From contig NZ_ML133522.1 of assembly GCF_003985145.1 (NCBI RefSeq), positions 434,001 to 498,000 on the forward strand: a stretch of 64,000 nucleotides of DNA, written 5' to 3'. Source of the DNA: Rhizobium anhuiense. Its GTDB lineage: Bacteria; Pseudomonadota; Alphaproteobacteria; Rhizobiales; Rhizobiaceae. Position numbers and translations under genes: made by a program. The notes beneath the pieces were generated by a model, which was not told the DNA's origin, did no database searches, and saw only the letters and a program-made list of their open reading frames with translations. Positions 1-8,424 of this stretch are shown here, piece after piece (the stretch's first letter is position 1; each line of letters opens with the position of its first letter).

Positions 1-602
1 CCGAGGCCGATCTGGAGAATAAGGGCTTCCCGCGATACGGCATTGGCAAGATCGACATGCTGCTGGGCAAAGACGGTGCCGTCAGCGGCGAGCTTGTCGA
101 GCGTTTTGGTCAGCTCCTCGCCGGCGCCGTCGATCGTGTCGTCGATCTTGTCGAACTCGGCATCGGGCGCACCCTGTTGAACCAGAGCGACGAGATCGAC
201 CTGGATCGCCTTGCCCATTGCGGCGACGTCGGCGTCATAGCTTTTCAACAGACCATCGTCATGCATTTCTTCGGCAAGCCGGCGCATTTCCTTCGAGCCG
301 CCGGAAAGGGCGGTGAGCGAATCGCCGATCAGCTTGATGCGCTCCGGCTCCACCGCCTTGTCGTCCTTGTCGACGATGATATCCATGGCGGCCAGCACCA
401 TCGTCAGGTTCGCAAGGCGCATGTCGTCGATATGGTTGACGCTCGTCTGGATCTCGCTGGCGCTACGCAGGCTGGCATCGACCCGCATGTTCTCGTACCA
501 GCCGACGCCAAGCATCGTTCCGAAACCGAGGAAGGCCGCGCCACCGAGCGTCCAGAGCCGCTGGCTGACTGACAGGCTCTTGCGCACTGCTGAATTCGTC
601 AT
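1..602 (-). CDS. Methyl-accepting chemotaxis protein, N-terminal part (runs off the window edge)
   Basis: The minus frame from the ATG at 602 stays open to base 1, so only the first 200 residues are present. A short basic N-terminus is followed by a hydrophobic segment (about residues 17-38), then a helical, charged region with the pattern of a four-helix-bundle ligand-binding domain, including LANLTMVLAAMDIIVDKDD. This layout is usual for rhizobial chemoreceptors. The HAMP and signalling domains would lie outside the window, so the call rests on the sensor half only. A purine-rich ribosome site (GGAGGGG) lies about 10 bases before the start. It would detect an unknown ligand at the inner membrane and signal to CheA. 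A sensor kinase or cyclase sharing this sensor type is the main alternative. Confidence 0.6.
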   Translation of the reverse strand, partial: MTNSAVRKSLSVSQRLWTLGGAAFLGFGTMLGVGWYENMRVDASLRSASEIQTSVNHIDDMRLANLTMVLAAMDIIVDKDDKAVEPERIKLIGDSLTALSGGSKEMRRLAEEMHDDGLLKSYDADVAAMGKAIQVDLVALVQQGAPDAEFDKIDDTIDGAGEELTKTLDKLAADGTVFAQQHVDLANAVSREALILQIGL

Positions 603-994
603 GAAAAGACCCCTCCACAAACCGCTCGGGTTTATGTTCTCCTACCCTCATGCGGACGTCCGGGGTTTTTGCCACTCGGCAGACTTCATGTCAGAACGGC
701 TCGATGGAGCCGCACGCATTGCTAAATATAGATATGACGGCTTAAGTCTTTCCTAACGATATGTGCCTTGAGATTGTCTGTTCGCTTCAAAAGCAAATTA
801 TTCAAAACACGATGTTTTTCGATCCATGGCAATTTCGGCGGGCAGATTTTCCGCTGTGGATGGCCTCTATCAGTGAGACAATCAATCACGGGTCAGAAAA
901 CATATTGTTGAATTGCGCGCGTCCGGTCGGGGCTATAATCACGCGGGGCACAAGGGGTGGGCGGCAGATATCCGCCTGGATCGAGGATCATCCA
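603..994. other. Intergenic region between divergent genes
   Basis: About 390 bases separate the divergent chemoreceptor and SCO1-like genes and must hold both promoters. It is more AT-rich than the flanking coding sequence around 720-830. A frame continues upstream of the SCO1-like start as far as 761, but its sequence is not protein-like. I see no RNA gene, repeat or convincing operator here. Confidence 0.4.
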
Positions 995-1597
995 ATGAAG
1001 ACTTTCCGCATCGCCGTCTGGGTCGGTGTCCTGATACTGGCCGGGTTTCTCGGCGGGTTCTCGTACTATCTCAGCAGATCGGGGAATGTAGTGGCGGAGG
1101 CTCCCTTCGGCGTGCCCTTTACCCTGGTCTCCCAGACGGGCCAGCCGATCACCGAGCAGGCGCTGCGCGGCAAGCCGACGGCGCTGTTTTTCGGCTTCAC
1201 CCATTGCCCGGAAGTCTGCCCGACGACGCTTTTCGAGCTGAACGGCTGGATGGAGAAGGTCGATCCGAAGGGCGACAAGCTCCAGGCGTATTTCGTCACC
1301 GTCGATCCGGAGCGCGACACGCCCGAGATCATGAACCAGTACGTTTCCAATGTTTCCAAGCGGATCACCGGCATATCAGGTGCGCCTGACAAGGTCGCCG
1401 AGGTCATCAAGGGGTTCCGCGTCTACGCCAAGAAGGTGCCGGTCGACGAGAAGGATCCGAATGGCGACTATACGATGGATCACACCGCCTCGGTCTTCCT
1501 GCTCGATTCGGCCGGGCGGTTTTCAGGAACGATCGCCTATGGCGAAAACCCGGACACGGCGGTAAAGAAGCTGGAGAATCTCGTCAGCAAGGGGTGA
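995..1597 (+). CDS. SCO1/SenC family copper chaperone
   Basis: This 200-residue protein starts with a membrane anchor (about residues 7-26) and continues as a thioredoxin fold facing the periplasm. The SCO signature is complete: Cys71 and Cys75 in HCPEVCPTT and His163 in MDHTASVFLL, the three copper ligands of the family. VDPERDTPE is also typical. SCO proteins deliver copper to the CuA site of cytochrome c oxidase or act as thiol reductases. The ATG at 995 is chosen because it begins directly with the signal anchor; upstream codons do not look like protein. It is probably a single-gene unit, with prmA following after 68 bases. Confidence 0.88.
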   Translation: MKTFRIAVWVGVLILAGFLGGFSYYLSRSGNVVAEAPFGVPFTLVSQTGQPITEQALRGKPTALFFGFTHCPEVCPTTLFELNGWMEKVDPKGDKLQAYFVTVDPERDTPEIMNQYVSNVSKRITGISGAPDKVAEVIKGFRVYAKKVPVDEKDPNGDYTMDHTASVFLLDSAGRFSGTIAYGENPDTAVKKLENLVSKG

Positions 1598-1665
1598 TGG
1601 TTTCAGCGTGATGGGGCGTTGGCCCGACCGGCGGCGGGCAACGGAAACGGGAAAGACCGCCTATC

Positions 1666-2544
1666 GTGAGTGAAATCCGCCTTTACGTGACGACGACCGA
1701 AAGCAAGGCCGAAGAGATTCTCGACCTTCTGAGCACGGTCTTCGGCGAAGAAGACTTTGCCATCGGCACCACCGAGATCGATGAGAAGAAGGATATCTGG
1801 GAAGCCTCGATCTACATGATGGCCGAGGACGAGGCCGAAGTGCGTTCCCGCGTCGAGGATGCATTGAAGACCACTTTCCCCGATGCCCGGTTGGAGCGGG
1901 AGGTCATCCCCGAGGTCGACTGGGTGGTGAAATCGCTGGAGGGGCTGAAGCCCGTCAGGGCAGGGCGCTTCCTGGTGCATGGTTCGCATGACCGCGACAA
2001 GGTCCGCCCCGGCGATATCGCCATCGAGATTGATGCCGGCCAGGCCTTCGGCACCGGCCATCACGGCACGACTGCCGGCTGCCTCGAAGTGATCGATGCC
2101 GTGGTGCGCTCGCGCCCGGTCCGCAATGCGCTCGATCTCGGGACCGGCAGCGGCGTGCTGGCGATTGCGGTGCGCAAGCTCAAGAACATACCGGTGCTGG
2201 CGACCGACATCGATCCGATCGCGACACGGGTGGCGGCCGAGAACGTGCGCCGCAACGGCATCGCGTCGGGCATCGTCACCAGGACCGCGCCGGGCTTTCA
2301 TTCAACGGCCTTTTCCGAACACGGTCCCTTCGATCTGATCATCGCCAACATTCTCGCCCGGCCGCTGATCCGCATGGCGCCGAAGCTCGCGACGCATCTT
2401 GCGCCGGGTGGATCGGTGATTCTTTCGGGCATTCTAGCCGCGCAGCGCTGGAAGGTGATTGCCGCCTATAGCGGCGCACGGCTTCGCCATGTGCGGACCA
2501 TATGGCGCAATGGCTGGGTGACGATCCACTTCGATCGACCGTAA
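1666..2544 (+). CDS. prmA: Ribosomal protein L11 methyltransferase PrmA
   Basis: This 292-residue protein has the usual PrmA length and architecture. An N-terminal substrate-recognition domain (about 1-95) is followed by a class I SAM-dependent methyltransferase domain with the SAM motif LDLGTGSGVLAIAV (about 157-170) and DAGQAFGTGHHGTT before it. PrmA trimethylates amino groups of ribosomal protein L11 in the cytoplasm. The start is GTG at 1666 (MSEIRLYVTT). It lies 68 bases after the SCO1-like gene on the same strand, so read-through is possible. Confidence 0.92.
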   Translation: MSEIRLYVTTTESKAEEILDLLSTVFGEEDFAIGTTEIDEKKDIWEASIYMMAEDEAEVRSRVEDALKTTFPDARLEREVIPEVDWVVKSLEGLKPVRAGRFLVHGSHDRDKVRPGDIAIEIDAGQAFGTGHHGTTAGCLEVIDAVVRSRPVRNALDLGTGSGVLAIAVRKLKNIPVLATDIDPIATRVAAENVRRNGIASGIVTRTAPGFHSTAFSEHGPFDLIIANILARPLIRMAPKLATHLAPGGSVILSGILAAQRWKVIAAYSGARLRHVRTIWRNGWVTIHFDRP

Positions 2545-2624
2545 TTTTGCTGGGTTGTTTCTGAGTAGGTGAGCGCCCTAGCCTACGTCACGCTTGCTTG
2601 GGGCACCAGGTTCCTTCCCCGCCC

Positions 2625-2651
2625 CAATGCTGTGCCTGTCACAGGAATGAG
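2625..2651. repeat. Short palindromic intergenic repeat, degenerate copy A
   Basis: CAATGCTGTG and CACAGGAATG flank a five-base loop. The right arm matches two other intergenic copies in this window (25109-25148 and 43662-43695), whose intact form has CATTCCTGTG / CACAGGAATG arms. The left arm here has two mismatches. Confidence 0.5.
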
Positions 2652-2711
2652 CGAGGAGGGGCTTGCGCTCCATCCCCGCGACGCCACGACTTGCACTCTT
2701 CCTAAGACAAG

Positions 2712-2740
2712 AAAAAAGGCGGCGCCGATGGCACCGCCTT
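2712..2740 (-). terminator. Rho-independent terminator of the small gene
   Basis: Read on the minus strand, AAGGCGGTGCC, a three-base loop and GGCGCCGCCTT form an 11-bp stem with one G-U pair, followed by a T run. It lies about 110 bases after the stop of the 57-residue gene at 2854. Confidence 0.75.
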
Positions 2741-2853
2741 GGGCCGGTCTATCCGGCCAATGCCCGCGAGCTCAAGGGGAGGAGCGCTCAAGCGGGCTCT
2801 ACTGCATTCCAATAGGCCGGTCCGGGAGGGAGGAGACGGACGGGCTTTCAGGC

Positions 2854-3027
2854 TTAGAACGCGTAGCTGAGGGCGCCCTTGTGGCGCGTAGCGCGCTGGC
2901 CGGCGCCGAGCAGCTTGAGGCTGTCCTCGTTCTGCGGGCGGCGGGCGCCGATCACGTGACGCACGGTCTGGCGTTCGCCAGCCTGCACCGGGCTGCTATA
3001 TGCGAAGCGCGAGAGAGAGGCGGTCAT
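2854..3027 (-). CDS. Small hypothetical protein (57 residues)
   Basis: An ATG at 3027 opens a 57-residue minus-strand frame ending in TAA at 2854. The protein begins MTASLSRFAYSSPV and ends GALSYAF. It is basic and has no signal peptide or membrane segment. Three things support expression: an AAGGAA ribosome site about nine bases before the start, high third-position GC, and a good rho-independent terminator downstream. I do not recognise a family. It sits between prmA (convergent) and pepP (divergent). Small basic proteins of this kind in rhizobia are usually uncharacterised. Confidence 0.55.
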   Translation of the reverse strand: MTASLSRFAYSSPVQAGERQTVRHVIGARRPQNEDSLKLLGAGQRATRHKGALSYAF

Positions 3028-3305
3028 TTCAAGAATTCCTTTGTTTCGGGTTCATCGCGAACCGTTCGATGGCGTCTATATAGCTATTCTGAAATGCGGA
3101 GGCAGAGGGTTTTGCTCATGGGAGCCATGCGGCCAATGCATAAAGCGTGCCAAATTACGATTTCGTGTCACAGTTCTGTCAAAATGTTGAGCCGCCCCAA
3201 GGGTTTCGACTCGTTTCGTCGCTTTTTCTCCCCATCGGTTGAAATTTCGCTAACATGGCAGCTATCCCATTAACCGGATTCGTCTCAACCATTCGGGTTT
3301 CCAGC

Positions 3306-5141
3306 ATGTTCCAGTCTTTCGAGGTCACTTCCACGCCGCAATTCGGCAGGGATCGTGTATCGGCGTTGCGCGCCGGTTTCGATTCGCTCGGCATCGACGC
3401 CTTCCTCGTACCGCGCGCCGACGAGTTCAACGGCGAATACGTTCCCGCAGGTTCGGAGCGCCTCGCATGGCTGACGGGCTTTACCGGGTCGGCGGGTATT
3501 GCGCTGATCCTGCGCACGCAGGCGATCGTTTTCGTTGACGGGCGCTATGTGACGCAGCTTGCCGAACAGGTCGACGGTTCGGTCTTTTCGGGCGGCGATC
3601 TTGTCAATGAGCCGCCGCATGTCTGGCTGGCCGCAAACGGCGCCAAGGGCCTGCGGCTCGGCATCGATCCCTGGCTGCATGCGGGTGCCGAGGTGCGTCG
3701 TCTGGAAAAGGCGCTTTCGCAGATCGGCGGCACGCTGGTCTTCCTGCCGCACAATCCGCTCGACAGGCTTTGGAGCGACCGGCCGGCCGAGCCGCTCGGC
3801 GCGGTCAGCATCCAGAACGTCGCGCAGGCCGGCGTGCTGGCCAGAGAGAAGATCGCGACAGTTGCGGCCGATCTTTCGAAGAAGAACCTCGCTGCGGTGC
3901 TGATCGCCGATCCCTCTTCGGTCGCCTGGATCTTCAATATCCGCGGCGCCGACGTGCCGCACACGCCGCATCCGCTGGCGCGCGCCATCATTCATGCCGA
4001 CGGCCGAGCCGAGCTCTTCCTCGACAAACGCAAGACGGGCATCGAGCCGGAGGCCTATCTCGGGCAGATCTGCACGCAGCTGCCGCCCTCGGCGCTGGAG
4101 GAGAGACTCGCTGCCGTTTCCCGGAATGGCGGCCGCGTGCTGATCGATCCCGATATCGCTTCCTATGCGCTGGCGGAAATCATCCGCCGGGCGGGCGGCG
4201 AAGTGGTGGAGGGCGCCGATCCCGCCAAGCTGCCGCGCGCGGTGAAGAATGACGTCGAAATCAACGGCTCGGCCGCCGCGCATCTGCAGGACGGGGCAGC
4301 GATGGTGGAATTCCTCTACTGGCTGTCGCAGGAAAAACCCGGCACGGTGAGCGAGATTGTCGCGGCCGAGCGTCTCGAAGCGGCGCGCGCCCGTGTCGGC
4401 CAGAGCATGCAGAACCCGCTGAAGGACATTTCCTTCGACACGATTTCGGGTGCGGGCGAACATGCGGCGATCATGCATTACCGCGTGACGACCGAGACCA
4501 ACCGGATGATCGAGGCCGGCGAACTCTTCCTGATCGATTCCGGCGCGCAATATATCAACGGCACGACCGACATCACCCGCACGGTCGGCATCGGCAGGGT
4601 AACCGAAGAGCATCGGCGCTTCTTCACGCTGGTGTTGAAGGGCATGATCGAGATCAGCACGGCGCGTTTCCCGAAAGGCACGCGCGGCTGTGACCTCGAT
4701 CCGCTGGCGCGCATCGCGCTGTGGCGAGCAGGCGCCGATTTCGCCCACGGCACGGGCCATGGCGTCGGCTCCTACCTCTCGGTGCATGAGGGGCCGCAGC
4801 GCATCTCCAGGCTTTCGACGCAGGAACTGCTGCCCGGCATGATCCTTTCGAACGAGCCGGGCTATTACCGGCCCGGCAGCTTCGGCATTCGCATCGAGAA
4901 CCTGATCTATGTGCGCGGCGCCGAGGAAATCGAGGGCGGCGATATGGCGATGCTCGGTTTCGAGACGCTGACCTTCTGCCCGATCGACCGCAGCCTCGTC
5001 ATTCCAGAGCTTCTGACCCATGACCAGCTGCATTGGTTCAACGACTACCACCGCCGCACACGCGAGGCGCTGATGCCGCTGATCCACGATCACGATGTCA
5101 GGGCATGGCTCGAAAACGCGACGCTGCCGCTGGAATATTGA
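3306..5141 (+). CDS. pepP: Xaa-Pro aminopeptidase (aminopeptidase P, M24 family)
   Basis: At 611 residues this is the long, eukaryote-like form of aminopeptidase P, with two creatinase-type N-terminal domains (about 1-310) and a C-terminal pita-bread M24 peptidase domain. Metal-ligand regions are visible: the Asp pair in LIDSGAQYINGTTDITRT, His in HGTGHGVGSYLSVHEGP, Glu in SNEPGYY and Glu in IRIENL. It removes N-terminal residues preceding proline and acts in the cytoplasm. The ATG at 3306 (MFQSFEVTSTPQFGRD) is preferred over one 51 bases upstream, because the intervening residues do not resemble the family. Confidence 0.9.
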   Translation: MFQSFEVTSTPQFGRDRVSALRAGFDSLGIDAFLVPRADEFNGEYVPAGSERLAWLTGFTGSAGIALILRTQAIVFVDGRYVTQLAEQVDGSVFSGGDLVNEPPHVWLAANGAKGLRLGIDPWLHAGAEVRRLEKALSQIGGTLVFLPHNPLDRLWSDRPAEPLGAVSIQNVAQAGVLAREKIATVAADLSKKNLAAVLIADPSSVAWIFNIRGADVPHTPHPLARAIIHADGRAELFLDKRKTGIEPEAYLGQICTQLPPSALEERLAAVSRNGGRVLIDPDIASYALAEIIRRAGGEVVEGADPAKLPRAVKNDVEINGSAAAHLQDGAAMVEFLYWLSQEKPGTVSEIVAAERLEAARARVGQSMQNPLKDISFDTISGAGEHAAIMHYRVTTETNRMIEAGELFLIDSGAQYINGTTDITRTVGIGRVTEEHRRFFTLVLKGMIEISTARFPKGTRGCDLDPLARIALWRAGADFAHGTGHGVGSYLSVHEGPQRISRLSTQELLPGMILSNEPGYYRPGSFGIRIENLIYVRGAEEIEGGDMAMLGFETLTFCPIDRSLVIPELLTHDQLHWFNDYHRRTREALMPLIHDHDVRAWLENATLPLEY

Positions 5142-5172
5142 GAACGGCGTCGACGCGCCGGCGCTGCAGCCC

Positions 5173-5481
5173 TCAGGCGCCGATCGTGTGGCGCCAGGTC
5201 ATCACGACGATCCAGGCGGCGACCAGCATCCATGTATGCGAAACGCGCAGGCCGACGAAGAGGGCGACGATCAGCGCCAGTTTCGACTCCCAGCCGCCGA
5301 TGAAGAAGGCGGGGGCGACCAGCGTCGTCAGCACGGCGGCCGGCACGGCATTCAGCGCCGCCTCCATGCGCGGCGGAATGCTCTTCATTCGGGTGATGAG
5401 GATGTAGCCGCCGATGCGGGTGGCGAAAGTGGCGACCGCGGCGGCGAAGATGACGAGCGCCATGTGAAGATCGAATTCCAT
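5173..5481 (-). CDS. azlD: AzlD family branched-chain amino acid export subunit
   Basis: This 102-residue hydrophobic protein has about four membrane segments and the AzlD pattern (FATRIGGYILITRMKSIPPRMEAALNAVPAAVL). AzlD is the small partner of AzlC; together they export branched-chain amino acids or analogues across the inner membrane. It starts three bases after the azlC stop on the same strand, so the two are almost certainly co-transcribed and translationally coupled. Confidence 0.85.
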   Translation of the reverse strand: MEFDLHMALVIFAAAVATFATRIGGYILITRMKSIPPRMEAALNAVPAAVLTTLVAPAFFIGGWESKLALIVALFVGLRVSHTWMLVAAWIVVMTWRHTIGA

Positions 5482-5484
5482 GGC

Positions 5485-6216
5485 TCAAACCTCGTGCACT
5501 TCGGATTGCAGGGCGTCGGCTTCGAGATCCGGCGCTTGCGGCGGCAGCGGCAGCAGGGCGGCAAGCACGATGCCGACGGCGGCGCCGAGGCTGACATGCC
5601 AGGGCGAGCCGACATAGCGATAGGCGAGGACTGATGCGACGGCGCTGACGAGCGCCACGGGCAGAAAATTGTCGCGCTTGCGGAAACCAAGGACGATGCC
5701 GAGGAAATAGGCCGGCAGCAGGATATCGAGGCCGATCGCCTTGGGATCGCCGATGAAGCCGCCGAGCATGCCGCCCAGGACGCTGATCAGCACCCAGGGA
5801 ACGTAGATGATGATGCCGAAACCGAAATACCAGGCGAAGCTGACCGGCAGACCCGACTCGCCGCGTTTCACCGCTGCGGCAAATTGCGGATCGACGAGCA
5901 GGAAGAAGGTGAAAAATTTCTGGACCGGCGTGAACTGGCCGATATAGCGCGCCATCGCCGCCGAATAGAGCACGTGGCGGAAATTGACGGCGAGGATCGA
6001 CAGCACGATCAGCCAGGCATGGACATTGTGGCCGAAGAGTTCGATGCCGACCATCTGGCTGGCGCCGGCATAGACGGTGGCGCTCATGAAGGCGGCTTCG
6101 GAAAGCGACATGCCGTTTTCGACGGCCAGCGCTCCGAACAGGGCGCCAAAGGGCGCCGATGCCAGCGCAACGGCAAAGCCGCCCCGCAAACCTTCAACAA
6201 AGTCGGCGCGATTCAT
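5485..6216 (-). CDS. azlC: AzlC family amino acid exporter, large subunit
   Basis: This 243-residue membrane protein starts MNRADFVEGLRGGFAVALASAPFGALFGALAVENGMS, with the conserved AzlC N-terminal region and a pattern of about seven hydrophobic segments. It is the large subunit of the AzlCD exporter, first described for 4-azaleucine resistance in Bacillus. It is first in a two-gene minus-strand operon. Its upstream region (6217-6349) is shared with the divergent DUF2164 gene. Confidence 0.86.
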   Translation of the reverse strand: MNRADFVEGLRGGFAVALASAPFGALFGALAVENGMSLSEAAFMSATVYAGASQMVGIELFGHNVHAWLIVLSILAVNFRHVLYSAAMARYIGQFTPVQKFFTFFLLVDPQFAAAVKRGESGLPVSFAWYFGFGIIIYVPWVLISVLGGMLGGFIGDPKAIGLDILLPAYFLGIVLGFRKRDNFLPVALVSAVASVLAYRYVGSPWHVSLGAAVGIVLAALLPLPPQAPDLEADALQSEVHEV

Positions 6217-6349
6217 GTGATCTTGTCCGGTTGGAATTCAGGTTTCCCCTTATGGTCTATGGCTTGCAACGGCAATTGAATTTCCTTGATTGACCAATCG
6301 ATTTCGCTGAACCATCAAACTTCCGAGTGCATTCGGCCAAGAGGAAACC

Positions 6350-6613
6350 ATGAAGAAGATCGAATTTTCCAAGGAGGCGAAGGCGGCGATCGTTTCAAGC
6401 ATCCGCCGCTATTTCGAGGCGGAGCTCGACCAGCCGATCGGCGTGCTGCCGGCGGAGTTCCTGCTCGATTTCTTCGCGGACGAGATCGGCGCCCATTATT
6501 ACAATCAGGGTCTTCGCGATGCGCATGCCGCCCTTCTGAGGAAGATGGAGGACCTGGCGGAAGACATCTATCTGTTGGAGCGCGAGGAGAAGAACAAGGG
6601 CACTACCGCATAG
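6350..6613 (+). CDS. DUF2164 family protein
   Basis: This 87-residue protein shows the DUF2164 pattern: an N-terminal FSKEAKAAIVSSIRRYFEAEL, then IGVLPAEFLLDFFADEIGAHYYNQG and an acidic helical tail. The family is widespread and small, and its function is unknown. A GAGGAAACC ribosome site precedes the ATG. It is divergent from azlC and is followed by a solitary palindrome (6616-6659) that may act as its 3-prime end structure. Confidence 0.85.
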   Translation: MKKIEFSKEAKAAIVSSIRRYFEAELDQPIGVLPAEFLLDFFADEIGAHYYNQGLRDAHAALLRKMEDLAEDIYLLEREEKNKGTTA

Positions 6614-6615
6614 TT

Positions 6616-6659
6616 CTACAGCGTTCCCTACGCATCTGAGAAGGAGCACGGCGCTGTCG
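6616..6659. repeat. Solitary RIME-like hairpin
   Basis: The arms CTACAGCG and CGCTGT(C)G enclose a degenerate centre. The element resembles the second palindrome of the RIME-like unit at 30967-31009 in arms, spacing and the CATCTGA/CGTCTGA core. It begins three bases after the DUF2164 stop and appears to be a decayed half-element. Confidence 0.5.
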
Positions 6660-6705
6660 CCATAACGGGACGCGGCGGCGCCGCGGCCCGCAAGATCGCA
6701 GAGGA

Positions 6706-7371
6706 TCAGCCCTCGCGCTTCATCCGCTCCCGGCGAGCGATTTCGGCCTCCGAGGGCTGCGCCAGCTCGAACGTGCCTGTCTTGATTGCGCCCGCACGCT
6801 CATAGACGCTCATGATGACGCCCGTCGTCGATACGCTATTGGCGGTCAGCTTCAGCGCCTCCGGCTTGGCGCCTTGACCGAAGAGGCGTTTGCCCGGGCC
6901 AAGCACGAGCGGGAAGGTCTGAAGCCGGAATTCGTCGATCAGGTCGTGCGCCAACAGGGTCTGCAGCAGGCCGCTGCTGCCCTGCGTCAGGAGGGCGGGA
7001 CCGTCCTCCTGCTTCAGCCGGGCGATTTCGGCAGCGACGTCGCCACGCAAGGCGATAGAATTCTCCCAGTCGAGCGGTTCCGTGGAGCTGGTCGCGACAT
7101 ATTTGGTCACGGCGTTGAAGACCTGGCCGATCGGATCGTCCTTCTCGACGAAGGGCCAATGCGCGGCAAAAATCTCGTAAGTCCTGCGGCCGAGCAGCAG
7201 TTCGAAGGGGTCGGTAAAGATCCCGCCCATGAACTGGCTCATCGGCTCGTCCCAATAATTGACGGTCCAACCGCCAAGCGTGAAGCCGCCGGTCGGATCC
7301 TCCTGTGGCGCGCCCGGCGCCTGCATGACGCCATCCAGGCTGACGAAGGCTGCAGCAACAAGCTTTCTCAT
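6706..7371 (-). CDS. Dihydrofolate reductase family protein (RibD C-terminal-like)
   Basis: This 221-residue protein starts MRKLVAAAFVSLDGVMQAPG and contains GRRTYEIFAAHWP and VLGPGKRLFG, typical of stand-alone proteins with the RibD C-terminal / DHFR fold. These are NADPH-binding reductases of mostly unknown substrate; they are not the essential DHFR, which is at 38971. A GAGTTGAGAG stretch precedes the ATG. It lies downstream of pncA on the same strand, with a small hairpin between them. Confidence 0.82.
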   Translation of the reverse strand: MRKLVAAAFVSLDGVMQAPGAPQEDPTGGFTLGGWTVNYWDEPMSQFMGGIFTDPFELLLGRRTYEIFAAHWPFVEKDDPIGQVFNAVTKYVATSSTEPLDWENSIALRGDVAAEIARLKQEDGPALLTQGSSGLLQTLLAHDLIDEFRLQTFPLVLGPGKRLFGQGAKPEALKLTANSVSTTGVIMSVYERAGAIKTGTFELAQPSEAEIARRERMKREG

Positions 7372-7409
7372 CTCTCAACTCCCATTGTTGGTGTGTTCAG
7401 AGCCAAGGA

Positions 7410-7431
7410 CGGATCGGCTTGCACCGATCCG
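7410..7431. other. Small inverted repeat between pncA and the DHFR-like gene
   Basis: CGGATCGG and CCGATCCG form a perfect 8-bp stem around a six-base loop. No T run follows on either strand, so it is a weak terminator at best and could be an RNA processing or stability hairpin. Confidence 0.35.
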
Positions 7432-7466
7432 ACATTCGACGCGTGGTTTTTTAGGCGCGATCTGAC

Positions 7467-8093
7467 TTAATCTGACAAGACCTTGGCGCTGTCGATGATC
7501 GCGATGCCATGCGCCCGCATCTCCTCGATGGCGGCGGCGACACCTTCGGGCGTGATGCCGCGGCTTGCATCCTCGATGAAGCGCACGCGGACACCCGGCA
7601 TCATCTCCAGCGCGTCGAGCGCGGAGAATTTGACGCAATAGTCGGTCGCGAGCCCGCAGACGTCGAGGTCGGTGATGCCCTGGTCCTCGAGGAAATCGGA
7701 AAGGCCGGTCGAGGCATCGCGGTCATTGTCGCGGAAGGCCGAATAGCTGTCGATATAGGGATGCTCGCCCTTCTGCTGGATCAGATCGATCTCTTCCGAT
7801 CTGAGCGCAGGATGCAGTTCCGCATCGAGCGTACCCTGAATGCAGTGGTCGGGCCACATCATCTGCGGCTTGCCCGAGAGTTCACCCATCTCGAAGGGGG
7901 CCGCGCCCGGATGGGCGGAGGCGAAGCTGCCGTGGCCCGGCGGATGCCAGTCCTGCGAGGCGACGATCAGATCGTATTTGCCGCTATCGATCAGCCTGTT
8001 TGCGACGGGAATCACCTTGTCGCCATCAGGTACCGGCAGATTGCCGCCCGGGCAGAAGCCGTTCTGAATGTCGACGAGCAGCAGCGCTTTCAT
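7467..8093 (-). CDS. pncA: Nicotinamidase
   Basis: This 208-residue isochorismatase-fold hydrolase has the whole PncA active site: Asp9 in VDIQNGFC, metal ligands Asp48, His50 and His54 in SQDWHPPGH, Lys108 in QQKGEHPYIDSYSAF, and the nucleophile Cys153 in LATDYCVKFSALDA. It hydrolyses nicotinamide to nicotinate for NAD salvage in the cytoplasm. The start at 8093 (MKALLLVDIQ) is the standard family start; a longer reading from 8144 adds 17 residues with no family similarity. Confidence 0.93.
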   Translation of the reverse strand: MKALLLVDIQNGFCPGGNLPVPDGDKVIPVANRLIDSGKYDLIVASQDWHPPGHGSFASAHPGAAPFEMGELSGKPQMMWPDHCIQGTLDAELHPALRSEEIDLIQQKGEHPYIDSYSAFRDNDRDASTGLSDFLEDQGITDLDVCGLATDYCVKFSALDALEMMPGVRVRFIEDASRGITPEGVAAAIEEMRAHGIAIIDSAKVLSD

Positions 8094-8424
8094 CAAGCCC
8101 AATCCCTTCGCTTTATTGCAGCGTAAGACGCCAAGCACACTCAATGCATCAACTAGTGGATTTCCAGGCGCGGCGGCGCAAGTGTTAATTCTGGTACTAG
8201 CGGTAGTAAGTCGTCAAAGTAGAGAGCTCTAATGCAATCATCGCGATAGTTGGCGGCGGCTCTCGTGTTGAAATGGAATGGAGGGAAGGTTCGTGGATAA
8301 TCTCCGGATCGCAGACGCGGCCAAAGACGGCGGCGATTGCCGGCAAATCGCTTTGACCGCTAAGACGCTTTTGCGCGGCATCGGTGGATCGAGGCTCCCC
8401 CGGCAGAGCCCGGATCTCGGCCGG
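8094..8424. other. Intergenic region upstream of pncA
   Basis: About 330 bases lie between the pncA start and the end of the EF-hand gene, both on the minus strand. It should contain the pncA promoter. Base composition is mixed and no frame looks coding. I see no clear hairpin terminator or repeat. Confidence 0.4.

Larger units (their letters stand above)
2545..2853. other. Intergenic region after prmA
   Basis: About 310 bases lie between the convergent ends of prmA and the 57-residue small gene. It holds a degenerate copy of a dispersed palindromic repeat (2625-2651) and a minus-strand terminator (2712-2740). No further coding signal is visible. Confidence 0.5.

Noticed and set aside
3285..5093. 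A 602-residue open frame on the minus strand
   Set aside because: It is antisense to pepP, which has all M24 active-site motifs. The long open frame is a result of high GC at codon third positions; its sequence matches no fold pattern.
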